This document shows positions 33,801 through 41,765 of a DNA stretch of 64,000 bases, piece by piece (position 1 is the first letter of the stretch; the number at the start of each line of letters is the position of its first letter). Source of the stretch: DATFVA01 sp963747755 (GTDB lineage Bacteria > Bacteroidota > Ignavibacteria > Ignavibacteriales > Ignavibacteriaceae); assembly GCA_963747755.1 (NCBI GenBank), contig CAVVGK010000018.1, forward strand, positions 186,001-250,000. Reading direction: 5' to 3'. Under the pieces are notes generated by a model. That model worked only from the letters and a program-made list of their open reading frames with translations. It did not search any database and was not told where the DNA came from. The position numbers and the translations under genes are program-made.

Positions 33801-34142
33801 TCTGATGTTCCCGAGGAAACGTATAACACCGTACTAAAGATTGAAAAAGAACTTGGTGACTTTAACCGTAAACTGAACGGCGACCCCCTGAGGGCAAGAT
33901 ATGAGGGCGGTTCACCCACTTCTGTTAAGGATAGAATTGACCTGGTTACCGGTGCGCTATGGACAACCACTTCCGCTCCAACTGATACATATATTAAATC
34001 ATACGATGCCGCAGCAAGTCAGTTTGACGGATTGCTGGCAGACTTAAAATCTATTGACAGTGAGGTTAAATCTCTCGAATCCACCCTCGAGAAATACGGC
34101 GCTCCCTACACCCCCGGCCGTTTCCCCGAGTGGAGAAAGTAG
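30879..34142 (+). CDS. Large secreted BNR/VPS10-type beta-propeller protein
   Basis: About 1087 residues from ATG 30879, which gives a signal peptide (MKKNVIFAFIAVLLVFSV); an upstream TTG at 30828 is less likely. Most of the chain is two propellers built from repeats ending in DGGKSWTN, SGATWDKM, DRGVSWSK, DQGKNWNF and DGGTTWHE, the BNR/sortilin signature. After about residue 740 come a charged segment, a beta domain (NRLTWDFRYNP) and a helical C-terminus. The same architecture is common in Bacteroidota, where these are annotated glycosyl hydrolase-like. No catalytic residues can be assigned, and it lacks a type IX sorting domain. A terminator follows. Confidence 0.85.
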   Translation: MKKNVIFAFIAVLLVFSVNIKPQDKSEPDSLKKIPMSGLSFRSIGPAITGGRVVALAVNPSNHSEYYVGSGHGSLWKTTNSGVTFSPAFDNQDSYAIGAIAIDPANPNVVWVGTGENNNQNNVIYGDGVYKSEDGGKSWTNTGLKESRQIGGIVVDPNDGNIVYVAAYGPSRVSGGDRGIFKTTDGGKTWSNVLFVSKYTGAFEIHMDPRYSNILYASMHQRMRNLYTGVYGGPESAIYRSTDSGATWDKMKKGLPGADMGRIGLAISPVNPDVLYAIIEAAEKDGGVYKSTDRGVSWSKQSSYVSSYAFYFQKLFCDTKNVDRVYSMDVFLQVTNDGGKNWDNLGEDKKHVDNHVLWIDPDNNEHLIAGCDGGVYETYDQGKNWNFKSNIPIAEIYKVTTDNDAPFYNVFAGSQDNSSFGGPSRTINTGGITNQDWYYTCSGDGFQTQVDWKNPNIIYAESQNGGLVRFDKKSGERLYIKPYDFADTAYRFDWDAALLISKYDNKRLYFGGNKLFRTDDQGSTWKIISPDLTRGIPQEMGKLMDRSWSIDDLSRKGSMAQLSAIAESPLDENYLFTGSGDGLIHYTSDGGTTWHEGSTPGLPEYSRIDDIAPSHFDKNIAYAACENFVAGDFQPYLYKTADGGKTWSLFNSNLHKYGSTFTISEDNVDKNLLFLGTQFGVFFTVDGGNEWIPLKNGLPTEMVMDLTIQRRENDLVVSTFGRGIYILDDFSPLRYMSKDNLKKDAFLFPVKDALMYIEAQPFAFPGVGFMGASFYAAPNPDFGAVFTYYLKDEIKSLKDIRRDEEKEKQKKNEDIKYPTYQTLFNEKEEHDAYLLFTITDQQGNVIRKIKTDPKKGVNRLTWDFRYNPFTPVSLKPFDSSVPWNEPDRGYMVVPGTYKVSLSKFQNGKFTELVPPQEFVCKSLNNTSLPAEDKQSLDTFNRKVAELTRAISGTDAYRKSLDDKIKYFKKAVIEGSDVPEETYNTVLKIEKELGDFNRKLNGDPLRARYEGGSPTSVKDRIDLVTGALWTTTSAPTDTYIKSYDAAASQFDGLLADLKSIDSEVKSLESTLEKYGAPYTPGRFPEWRK

Positions 34143-34212
34143 AGGATTGGATGGATGATGCAGTGTTCCTGCGTGAAGAGAGATAGTAAGAAGATGGTTT
34201 AGTGTTATGAAG

Positions 34213-34251
34213 AAAAAAGGCAGTCCTGCAGATAGCGGGCTGCCTTTTTTT
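34213..34251 (+). terminator. Intrinsic terminator after the BNR protein gene
   Basis: AAAAAAGGCAG.CC / GG.CTGCCTTTTTTT, a stem with a T-run, 70 bases downstream of the stop codon. It can work on both strands. The rest of 34143-34475 shows no gene; the kinase frame opens at 34401 but its preferred start is 34476. Confidence 0.85.
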
Positions 34252-34475
34252 ATACGTTGAAGTTATAAGCCGCCAATTTCATTCGGATGTATCAATAAGG
34301 AAATAAGTTTAATATTTAACTTGTTTTATGAGAAAAATTAACTAAATTCCTGCATCATCCTGATGCAAGATATTTTCTGAGTTCTGTGTGAATTCCTGCT
34401 ATGAAAACGGGCTGGACTCACAGGAAAAATTCTATCCTTTATCCTGTTGAAAATAAAAAGGTAACAGTAAAATTT

Positions 34476-37094
34476 ATGACAGGTTCAACTATACTTCACT
34501 ATAAAATCACCGAGAAACTGGGCGAGGGGGGAATGGGTGTGGTATATAAGGCAGTTGATACTGAACTTGATAGAACGGTTGCTCTGAAGTTCTTACCCCG
34601 TCATATTGCTGCTAACCAGGAAAGTATTGACAGGTTTAAAACCGAGGCGAAGGCTGCCGCTGCCCTGAACCATCCGAATATCACAACAATTTATTCCATT
34701 GCTAAAAATGAGGAAAGAGATGGGGAATCCCAATTATTCCTGGTTATGGAATTTATTGACGGTATCGAATTAAAGGAAAAGATCAACATAAAAAAGATCC
34801 CATACGAAGAAGCGGTTGATATTTCGATAAAAATATGCAGGGGACTTGAAGCAGCTCATAACAAAGGAATAGTACATCGTGATATTAAATCATCTAATAT
34901 CATGATTACTCATGACGGTGCGGTTAAGATTATGGATTTTGGATTGGCCAAACTGGGGAATGCCGGAAACCTCACCAGAATGGGAACCACGCTTGGTACA
35001 ATTTCTTATATGTCGCCCGAACAAACGGCGGGTGAGAATGTTGATCAGCAAACAGATATCTGGTCACTTGGCGTTGTGATGTATGAATTGTTTACCGGCA
35101 ATCTTCCTTTCAGAGGAGATTACGACCAGGCGGTAGTATATTCAATATTGAACGAAAACCCGCGCAGGCTTAAATTTTATGATGAAAGTATTCCTGAACC
35201 GGTTGAGGCCATCATCTTTAAGGCCCTGGCAAAAAATAAAGAAGAAAGATACTCATCGGTAACGGAACTACTGAATGACCTGGAATTGCTGAGGGAAGTA
35301 TCGGGAAAGTCATCCATACCGACATCGCGTCATTTTTCATTTATTACGGGCACTCCACCTGTTAAAAAAGCTAATTTGCTGAAATCTCCCTGGTTAAGAT
35401 GGGGTGCAGTGGCTATATTGCTCATAGCAACAGCCTTATTGTTATATGATTATATATCCCGTTCCGATGTTTCCCCGGGGATAAGCGGCAATCTTATTCC
35501 TGCAGAAAAACATATTGCTGTCCTACCATTCAACATTATCGGTGGTACCGAAAATAAGTCGCTGGCAGACGGATTAAGCGAAATAATAACGAGCAAACTT
35601 TCCCAGCTTGAACAGTACAAAGAAAAATTATGGATCGTTCCGGTGAGTGAAATGCAGAAGAGTAATGTTACGACTCCCGAAGATGCTTTTAATGCCTTCG
35701 GTATTAACCTGGCTGTTACGGGCAGTTTGCAGAGGATAAAAAACAAGTGGCAGCTGATACTAAACCTGGTTGACCCCGCACAAAAAAGACAAATAAGTTC
35801 GAGGGTGATTGACGAACCGTTGACGGAAATTTCAACAATACAGGATGAAGCAGTTTTAAAAACTGCAGAAATGCTTGATCTCCGGATTGAAGATGTAATA
35901 AAAAACCGGCTCAGGGACGGCGAAACTTCCAACCTTGCTGCAAATGAGCTATACCTTGAGGCAAGAGGTAACCTGCTGAATTTCTCTAATGTAGAAGGTA
36001 TGAAAAAGACTATAGTCTTAATGCAAAAAGCAGTTGAGGTGGATTCAGGATTTGCACTGGCTTACGCCGGATTAGGCGACGCCTATCTGCGGTTGTACTC
36101 AAAAACAAAAGATATTTCCCTGGTAGAAAAAGCAAAGTTGAATTGCCTCAAAGCCGATTCGCTTAACAAAAACCTGGCACAGGTACATATCACTCTCGGT
36201 AAGCTTTATACAGAAACGGGAAAGTATGAAGAAGCAAACAAAGAATTCCTTGTTGCACAGGATATTGAACCTTCAAATGTTGATGCTTACCAGGGACAGG
36301 CAGCTGCATACAATAAGCAGGGTAAACTTGATGAAGCTGAATCAATATATAAAAAAGTAATAAAGATGAAGCCTGATTACTGGGCAGGTTATAATCACCT
36401 CGGAGTCTTCTATTATCTTCACGGAGATTATAAAAATGCGGCACGACAGTTTGAACAGGTAATTAAAATGACTCCATTGAATGCAACTGCTTACAGGAAT
36501 CTAGGATCAATGTATTATTATCTTGATCAGAAAGCGGATGCCGTTGTTATGTTCAAGCGTTCCCTCGAAATTCAGCCTGACTACACTGTGTATTCCAATC
36601 TCGCTACACTTTACTATTATGAAGGCATGTACAGCGATGCAGCTTCCACCTATGAGAAGGCATTGAAGATGCAGGATTCAGATTACAGCGTATGGGGTTA
36701 CCTTGCAGGTGCTTACAGGCAGAGTTCAGCTGATTCTTCAAAAATTACTCTTGCATTGCAAAAGGCAAAGGCATTGGCGGAAGAACAGCTTAAAGTCAAC
36801 CCGGTTGATCCCCAGGTGTTAACCAATATAGCAAGCTACTGCACAGAATTAAACCTGGCCGACTCAGCGAGATCGATAATTAAAAAGGTGGTATCATTAG
36901 ATCCGAAAGATGTAAACGTTATGATCCTCGTCAGTGAGGTTTTTGAACAGCTTGGTGAAAGAGATAATGCCCTTAACTGGGTTCGAAAAGCACTGAAAAA
37001 CGGTTATGCAGTTGAAGAACTGGATCATATCCCTGAACTTAAAAAACTTAGAGCGGATAACAGGTTCAAACAAATATTATTAACAAACAAATAA
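34476..37094 (+). CDS. Membrane Ser/Thr protein kinase with TPR sensor domain
   Basis: About 872 residues from the preferred ATG 34476, where the chain starts MTGSTILHYKITEKLG, the usual start of this family; the frame opens at 34401. The kinase domain (1-275) has GEGGMGVVYKA, VALKF, HRDIKSSNIM and DFGLAKLG, then MSPEQ. One transmembrane helix lies at about 306-327. Next is a TolB-N/FlgO-like domain (IAVLPFNIIGG.., DGLSEIITSKLSQL), then at least seven TPRs to the C-terminus. This kinase-TM-TPR layout is common in Bacteroidota and Acidobacteriota; its substrates are unknown. A 94-residue gene follows 12 bases later. Confidence 0.92.
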   Translation: MTGSTILHYKITEKLGEGGMGVVYKAVDTELDRTVALKFLPRHIAANQESIDRFKTEAKAAAALNHPNITTIYSIAKNEERDGESQLFLVMEFIDGIELKEKINIKKIPYEEAVDISIKICRGLEAAHNKGIVHRDIKSSNIMITHDGAVKIMDFGLAKLGNAGNLTRMGTTLGTISYMSPEQTAGENVDQQTDIWSLGVVMYELFTGNLPFRGDYDQAVVYSILNENPRRLKFYDESIPEPVEAIIFKALAKNKEERYSSVTELLNDLELLREVSGKSSIPTSRHFSFITGTPPVKKANLLKSPWLRWGAVAILLIATALLLYDYISRSDVSPGISGNLIPAEKHIAVLPFNIIGGTENKSLADGLSEIITSKLSQLEQYKEKLWIVPVSEMQKSNVTTPEDAFNAFGINLAVTGSLQRIKNKWQLILNLVDPAQKRQISSRVIDEPLTEISTIQDEAVLKTAEMLDLRIEDVIKNRLRDGETSNLAANELYLEARGNLLNFSNVEGMKKTIVLMQKAVEVDSGFALAYAGLGDAYLRLYSKTKDISLVEKAKLNCLKADSLNKNLAQVHITLGKLYTETGKYEEANKEFLVAQDIEPSNVDAYQGQAAAYNKQGKLDEAESIYKKVIKMKPDYWAGYNHLGVFYYLHGDYKNAARQFEQVIKMTPLNATAYRNLGSMYYYLDQKADAVVMFKRSLEIQPDYTVYSNLATLYYYEGMYSDAASTYEKALKMQDSDYSVWGYLAGAYRQSSADSSKITLALQKAKALAEEQLKVNPVDPQVLTNIASYCTELNLADSARSIIKKVVSLDPKDVNVMILVSEVFEQLGERDNALNWVRKALKNGYAVEELDHIPELKKLRADNRFKQILLTNK

Positions 37095-37106
37095 ACCGGA
37101 GGCTGG

Positions 37107-37391
37107 ATGAAAGAAGTAAATCTCAAAAAAGATGATTTCTGGTATGATGACAAAGTTGTCAGTGCACTGGGAATGGAAAATGAGAAACATATCCGTTTCA
37201 CTGCAGTGGACAAAAAATATGATCTGGAAGTAATTACTCCTGATAAATCAACATCCCGATTTTCTGTGCCTGATGACGGAACTTACCATAAATATGAAAT
37301 AAAGGGATCAAAGAATCAGACATATACTTTCAAAATGAGCGAGACTGAACCTCCGGTAACAGTACCGCAGATGATCGTCACAATTGATTGA
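37107..37391 (+). CDS. Small hypothetical protein cotranscribed with the kinase
   Basis: 94 residues, no signal peptide or membrane segment. It is predicted all-beta: ..VDKKYDLEVITPD.., GTYHKYEIKGSKNQTYTFKMSE. It resembles the small cupredoxin- or Ig-like sandwich in length, but lacks metal-ligand Cys. CCGGAGG immediately upstream is a good ribosome site. It starts 12 bases after the kinase stop. Possibly a kinase substrate; no family recognised. Confidence 0.7.
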   Translation: MKEVNLKKDDFWYDDKVVSALGMENEKHIRFTAVDKKYDLEVITPDKSTSRFSVPDDGTYHKYEIKGSKNQTYTFKMSETEPPVTVPQMIVTID

Positions 37392-37475
37392 AAATTAACG
37401 ATGAAAGATTAATAATCCATTAAAACATTTTTGATCGCTGATTGCACATTATTCATTGTTAAGTACTGAATGATA

Positions 37476-39278
37476 TCATCTGGCGCCCAGTTCCACTTTC
37501 ATAGTTTTCTTTTCGCCGCTGCGCATAACAACGACATCCACAATGTCGCCGGGACTATGGTCGCCCAATGCATAGGTGTAATCATAAATATTGGAGATTT
37601 TCTTTCCTCCGAACTCGATAATAACGTCTCCGCCCTGGAGTCCGGCTTTTTGAGCAGGACTGCCTTCGCCTACGCCATTAATCCTCAACCCGTCAACCTG
37701 GCTGGCGTAATCAGGTACCGTACCAACATAAACGCTGAATGCCATATCACGGCCTCCACCTTTACGTGGAACATTTATGTAATCAGGTTTTGTACTGCTC
37801 TCATCCATGTTATCTGCAATTTCATATACATATTTTACTACTTCTTCTTCGCCTTTGGAATTAATCTTATCAGCATCATCAGTGGGACGATGGTAATCGG
37901 TATGTGTACCGGTAAAGAAAAACAATACCGGGATTTCCTTTGCATAAAAAGATGACTGATCACTTGGTCCGTATCCTTCATCATTAAATGTAAGTTTGAA
38001 ATCATAATCCTTATTGTCTGTATCCAGCAGTTCTTTAAACTCAGAAGATGTTCCGGTGCCGTACACAGTAAGCTGGTCCTGATCATTCAGCCGGCCGACC
38101 ATATCAAGATTGAGCATTGCATCGATCTTATCAAGGGGGACAGGGGAGTTGTTGGTAAAATAAGAAGATCCTATTAGTCCCAGCTCCTCTCCTGAGAAGC
38201 ATAAAAATATCACACTTCTTTTTAGTTTATCCTTTTGTGAGGCAAACTTTTCAGCAAGCTCCATAACCCCGGCCGTACCCGAAGCATTGTCATCTGCACC
38301 GTTATGGATTTGGGGCTCACTTCCAGTGTATAGAGATCCGGTTTCACCCCATCCCAGGTGATCGTAATGAGCTCCGATTACGATAAATTCATTCTTTAGC
38401 TCCGGGTCATTTCCTTCGAGGTAACCTCCAATATTATCAGCCTGCTTTGTAATTTGCTCGACGCCTGTCGACAGCATAACCTTGGTGTTCTTAAAGTTGA
38501 ATGAGTCAGGAGTTTTTATTGAATCAATTTTCTGCTGCATCAATTCAAAATCGAGCCCTTCTCCTTTAAACAGTTTATCAGCAATATCTCTTTTAATTTG
38601 TATTATAGCCATGTCTTGCACAGGTCCGGCTCCGTCGTAACGCAGCTTCATTAGTTTATCTTCATCGTCTTTCGGAATATGGCCGGTAACAAAGATTACT
38701 GCAGAAGCACCTTTCTGTTTAGCGACGTCTGCTTTATACCTGTAGGCTGAGAACTTTCCAAATTCAGAATGAGGGTTAGCGCCTTCGGGATTATATCTCA
38801 TTATAAGAACAGCCTTACCTTTAACATCTAGATCTTTGTAATCGTCATAGTTCAGATCAGGAGCAGAAATTCCATACCCCGCAAAAACAATCTCCCCATG
38901 ATAATCTGCATTCCCGGAGAAAGGGGCAGGGGTATACTGATCTTCAATTTCAGGAGAGAGCTCTTCGCCGTTAATATTAAACAGAAGCCTATTGTTGTCA
39001 GTCAGTTCAATTCCGGCTACAAAAGGGAAATTCTGTCTGAAGCTTCCATTGAATAAGGGCTGTAAGCCGGTACTTTCAAAATCAGACTGGATGTACGCAG
39101 CAGCCATTTCTCCGCCTCTGGAGCCTGTGAATCTGCCTTCAAGTTTATCACTTGCAAGGTAGTTTATGTGATCCTGAATTTCTGATTCGGTTATCTCCGG
39201 GTTCTTATCCTCCTGTCCTCCGGAATAAAATCCGAATGACAGGGATACCAGGAGAGGTAATAAAAACAGCTTCTTCAT
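37476..39278 (-). CDS. Secreted M28 zinc aminopeptidase with PA and PDZ domains
   Basis: 600 residues with a signal peptide (MKKLFLLPLLVSLSFGFYSG). A PA domain is inserted at about 100-230. The M28 catalytic domain (about 275-480) has GAHYDHLGWG, NGADDNASGTAGVMELAEKF, CFSGEELGLIGS and NLDMVGRL; the last His is in GTHTDYHRPTDDADKI. A PDZ domain closes the chain (about 515-598). Outside the cytoplasm it should remove N-terminal amino acids from peptides. It stands alone, 92 bases upstream in coordinate terms from the PD40 gene. Confidence 0.95.
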   Translation of the reverse strand: MKKLFLLPLLVSLSFGFYSGGQEDKNPEITESEIQDHINYLASDKLEGRFTGSRGGEMAAAYIQSDFESTGLQPLFNGSFRQNFPFVAGIELTDNNRLLFNINGEELSPEIEDQYTPAPFSGNADYHGEIVFAGYGISAPDLNYDDYKDLDVKGKAVLIMRYNPEGANPHSEFGKFSAYRYKADVAKQKGASAVIFVTGHIPKDDEDKLMKLRYDGAGPVQDMAIIQIKRDIADKLFKGEGLDFELMQQKIDSIKTPDSFNFKNTKVMLSTGVEQITKQADNIGGYLEGNDPELKNEFIVIGAHYDHLGWGETGSLYTGSEPQIHNGADDNASGTAGVMELAEKFASQKDKLKRSVIFLCFSGEELGLIGSSYFTNNSPVPLDKIDAMLNLDMVGRLNDQDQLTVYGTGTSSEFKELLDTDNKDYDFKLTFNDEGYGPSDQSSFYAKEIPVLFFFTGTHTDYHRPTDDADKINSKGEEEVVKYVYEIADNMDESSTKPDYINVPRKGGGRDMAFSVYVGTVPDYASQVDGLRINGVGEGSPAQKAGLQGGDVIIEFGGKKISNIYDYTYALGDHSPGDIVDVVVMRSGEKKTMKVELGAR

Positions 39279-39370
39279 TGTTCTCCTCTGTTTAGAAAAT
39301 TAGCGGATAAATATGTCAAAACGAATGCTGTCCTGTCTAAGACTCACTCGCAACAGCAATTCTTATTTTT

Positions 39371-40414
39371 TTATTCTACCCAATCTGCTATAAAAATATT
39401 CGTATCGCCCTTCTTTTTGCTGAACCTGTTTGAAGCAAATACAAGTTTCTTTCCGTCGCGTGTAAACATAGGGAAACCATCAAATGATTCAAAGAAAGTT
39501 ATCTGCTCTAATCCTGTTCCATCTGTATTAATCATATAGATATCAAAATTCCTTGCGTTCTCACTGTTCAGGTTTGATGAAAATATTATTCTTTTAGTGT
39601 CGGGGAAAAAGAAGGGGGCAAAGCTTGCCTTTCCAAAATCTGTTACCTGCTTTTTGTTTTTTCCGTCTGCGTCCATTACATACAGCTCAAGTGCAGTAGG
39701 ACGCACAAGACCGTTCTGAACCAGATCATTATAGTCTGCAAAATCTTGTTCTGTTTTGGGTCTGCTTGCACGGAAAACAATCTTAGTGCCATCGAGAGAA
39801 AAGAAAGGGCCGCCGTCATAACCCTTTTCAAAAGTCAGCTGCGTCTGATCACTTCCGTCGGGATTCATAGTATAGATTTCCGGGTCGCCCGTCCTCGTGG
39901 AAGTAAAAACTATTTTATCACCCATCGGCGAAACTGTTGCTTCCGCATCGTATCCCGGTGTATCAGTCATCCTTCTTATGTTGGAACCGTCAGGTTCAGC
40001 GGTATAAATATCGAAAGTATCATAGAGTTTCCAGACGTAACCTTTGGAATAGTCAGGTAAGGGAGGACATTCTTTATCTGCACCGAATGTTGAGGCATAA
40101 ATTATTGCTGTATCTCCCGGAAGGAAATATGAACAGGTCGTTTTACCCTCACCATTGGATACCCGTGTAATATTGCTGCCGTCGGTTCCCATAATGAATA
40201 TCTGGTCGCAGGGAAGTTCACCCCGGCTGCTCTGAAAGATCAACTTCTGTTCATCGAAGGAAAGATAGGCCTCGGCATTTTCACCTTTATCAGTAAGCAT
40301 CTTAATGTTTTTCAGATGTTTCTCGCCTTCCATTCGGTACGGATCTTTAGCGTCCTGGCAGAAGATAATGTTAGTAAACGTGAATAGTGTAAGTAGTAGG
40401 AACAAGTATTTCAT
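39371..40414 (-). CDS. Secreted TolB-like PD40 beta-propeller protein
   Basis: 347 residues with a signal peptide (MKYLFLLLTLFTFTNIIFC). PD40 repeats recur: FMGTDGSNITRVSNGEG, IYTAEPDGSNIRRMTD, IYTMNPDGSDQTQLTFEKG, YVMDADGKNKKQVTDFG, YMINTDGTGLEQITFFES. Six blades are expected. TolB-like proteins usually bind partners in the periplasm, but no tol/pal genes lie nearby. Substrate or partner unknown. Confidence 0.9.
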   Translation of the reverse strand: MKYLFLLLTLFTFTNIIFCQDAKDPYRMEGEKHLKNIKMLTDKGENAEAYLSFDEQKLIFQSSRGELPCDQIFIMGTDGSNITRVSNGEGKTTCSYFLPGDTAIIYASTFGADKECPPLPDYSKGYVWKLYDTFDIYTAEPDGSNIRRMTDTPGYDAEATVSPMGDKIVFTSTRTGDPEIYTMNPDGSDQTQLTFEKGYDGGPFFSLDGTKIVFRASRPKTEQDFADYNDLVQNGLVRPTALELYVMDADGKNKKQVTDFGKASFAPFFFPDTKRIIFSSNLNSENARNFDIYMINTDGTGLEQITFFESFDGFPMFTRDGKKLVFASNRFSKKKGDTNIFIADWVE

Positions 40415-40469
40415 TAGCTATTTCTCTTTTGTGAAGATAATCAGGACATCACATATGACAGATATTGTA

Positions 40470-40512
40470 ACAATTAGAGATTATTTCGCTTCGCTCGCAA
40501 AGACAATTCTTT
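40470..40512. repeat. Dispersed GCGAGC-type intergenic repeat, copy 2
   Basis: On the minus strand it reads TTGCGAGCGAAGCGAAATAA then TCTCTAATTG. It is related to the 25522-25575 copy and lies between the PD40 and MBL genes. Confidence 0.55.
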
Positions 40513-41224
40513 ATTCGGGGACGTGCACCATAAAATATTCTTTCGCTGATTCACCAATTGATCTTGCTTCACTCATCGTCATATGCATATCATCAGGTGT
40601 ATCATCCTCATGGCCAGCCTCAACGATTGCCAGGTCGGCTCCTTTAGCCTGCCTGACAAGGTCATTGCAATATGCCGTATCACCGCCATAGCAAATTTTT
40701 ATTCCATCAAATTTGAAAGAATACCCCAGTGCAGGCACCTGCCTGGTTGTAACTCCATCATGAAGGTACTCTTTATGGATCACCGGGAAAGGTCTGACAA
40801 TAATGTTTCTCGTTTTAAAATTTTTTGGCTGTTTAACTACTTTAAGATTTATTTTGTATGGTATCGAAGACGAATAAACTTTTTTGAAAGCATTATGTAT
40901 GCTCTCAATTTCAACGCAACCTTCAGGGTAATGGATAGAAAGGGGGGAGGTTTTGTGCATTACCCTCATATATGTAAGAAGCGCCCATACGCCGCCAACG
41001 TGGTCATGATGACCGTGCGTAATAAAAAGGTCGGATATTCCGAGGATCTCTTTCATACCGATTTCATTATTCAGGTCACGCAGGATCCCGTCGCCGGGAT
41101 CAACAACAAAATAATTCTTTCCGCCCCTGATCAAAATGCCTGTGGCAATATTGGGAATGGAGCAGAATATTTTTATAGAGAAATCTTTTTTCTTCCAGTT
41201 AATAGGATACTTTTGAGGAGCCAT
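40511..41224 (-). CDS. Metallo-beta-lactamase fold hydrolase
   Basis: 237 residues. The dinuclear metal motif HxHxDH is present as FITHGHHDHVGGVW near residue 75, with later ligands in CYGGDTAYCNDLV and at a final His near VEAGHEDDT. The fold resembles RNase Z or phosphodiesterase-like members rather than lactamases. It starts 2 bases after fur stops, in the feoA-feoB-fur operon, so an iron-related role is possible. Function is not fixed by sequence. Confidence 0.88.
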   Translation of the reverse strand: MAPQKYPINWKKKDFSIKIFCSIPNIATGILIRGGKNYFVVDPGDGILRDLNNEIGMKEILGISDLFITHGHHDHVGGVWALLTYMRVMHKTSPLSIHYPEGCVEIESIHNAFKKVYSSSIPYKINLKVVKQPKNFKTRNIIVRPFPVIHKEYLHDGVTTRQVPALGYSFKFDGIKICYGGDTAYCNDLVRQAKGADLAIVEAGHEDDTPDDMHMTMSEARSIGESAKEYFMVHVPE

Positions 41225-41226
41225 AA

Positions 41227-41706
41227 TTAATGATTTGATTTATTGTACTTACAGTTTTTGATATTCTTGCAGCGTGCAAAAATGTTAAAAGAATAACTTT
41301 CTACATCGAATCCAAGCTCGCTGCTGATTTTTTCGGGAAGTTCTTTTATAGAAAGGTCAGTAAATTCTACTATCCTGCCGCAGTCCATACAGATCAGGTG
41401 GTCGTGACTTTGCTTCTTAAAATTACTCTCATATCTCGTCAGGTTATCGCCGAAATTTCTCTTAATAACCAGGTCGCATTGCACAAGAAGCTCCAGGGTT
41501 TTGTAAACAGTGGCCCTGGAAACTCTAGAATTCTGATTTTTCATTAGTACATAAAGATCATCAGCTCCGAAGTGTCCCTCATAATCAAGAGCAGAATCCA
41601 TTACTTCGAAGCGTTCAGGGGTTATCCTGTTTTTTTCGCTCTTGAGAAATTCCCTGAAAATTTCGGTTGCTTGTGGGTGTTTCAATTTCATAACTCTTTT
41701 TAACAT
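41227..41706 (-). CDS. Fur-family metalloregulator
   Basis: 159 residues. The DNA-binding winged helix has NSRVSRATVYKTLELLVQ. The dimerisation domain has KKQSHDHLICMDCGRIVEF, holding the HDH and CxxC zinc sites, and the C-terminal pair CKNIKNC. It fits Fur or a PerR/Zur relative; the iron transporter upstream makes Fur most likely. A start at 41691 (MKLKHPQAT) is equally plausible. It is 59 bases downstream of feoB and 2 bases upstream of the MBL gene. Confidence 0.9.
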   Translation of the reverse strand: MLKRVMKLKHPQATEIFREFLKSEKNRITPERFEVMDSALDYEGHFGADDLYVLMKNQNSRVSRATVYKTLELLVQCDLVIKRNFGDNLTRYESNFKKQSHDHLICMDCGRIVEFTDLSIKELPEKISSELGFDVESYSFNIFARCKNIKNCKYNKSNH

Positions 41707-41765
41707 CTCAAAAATATTACGGATAAGTTATAATAGCAAGAAAACTGGATTTTGAGGTTCAGCTG

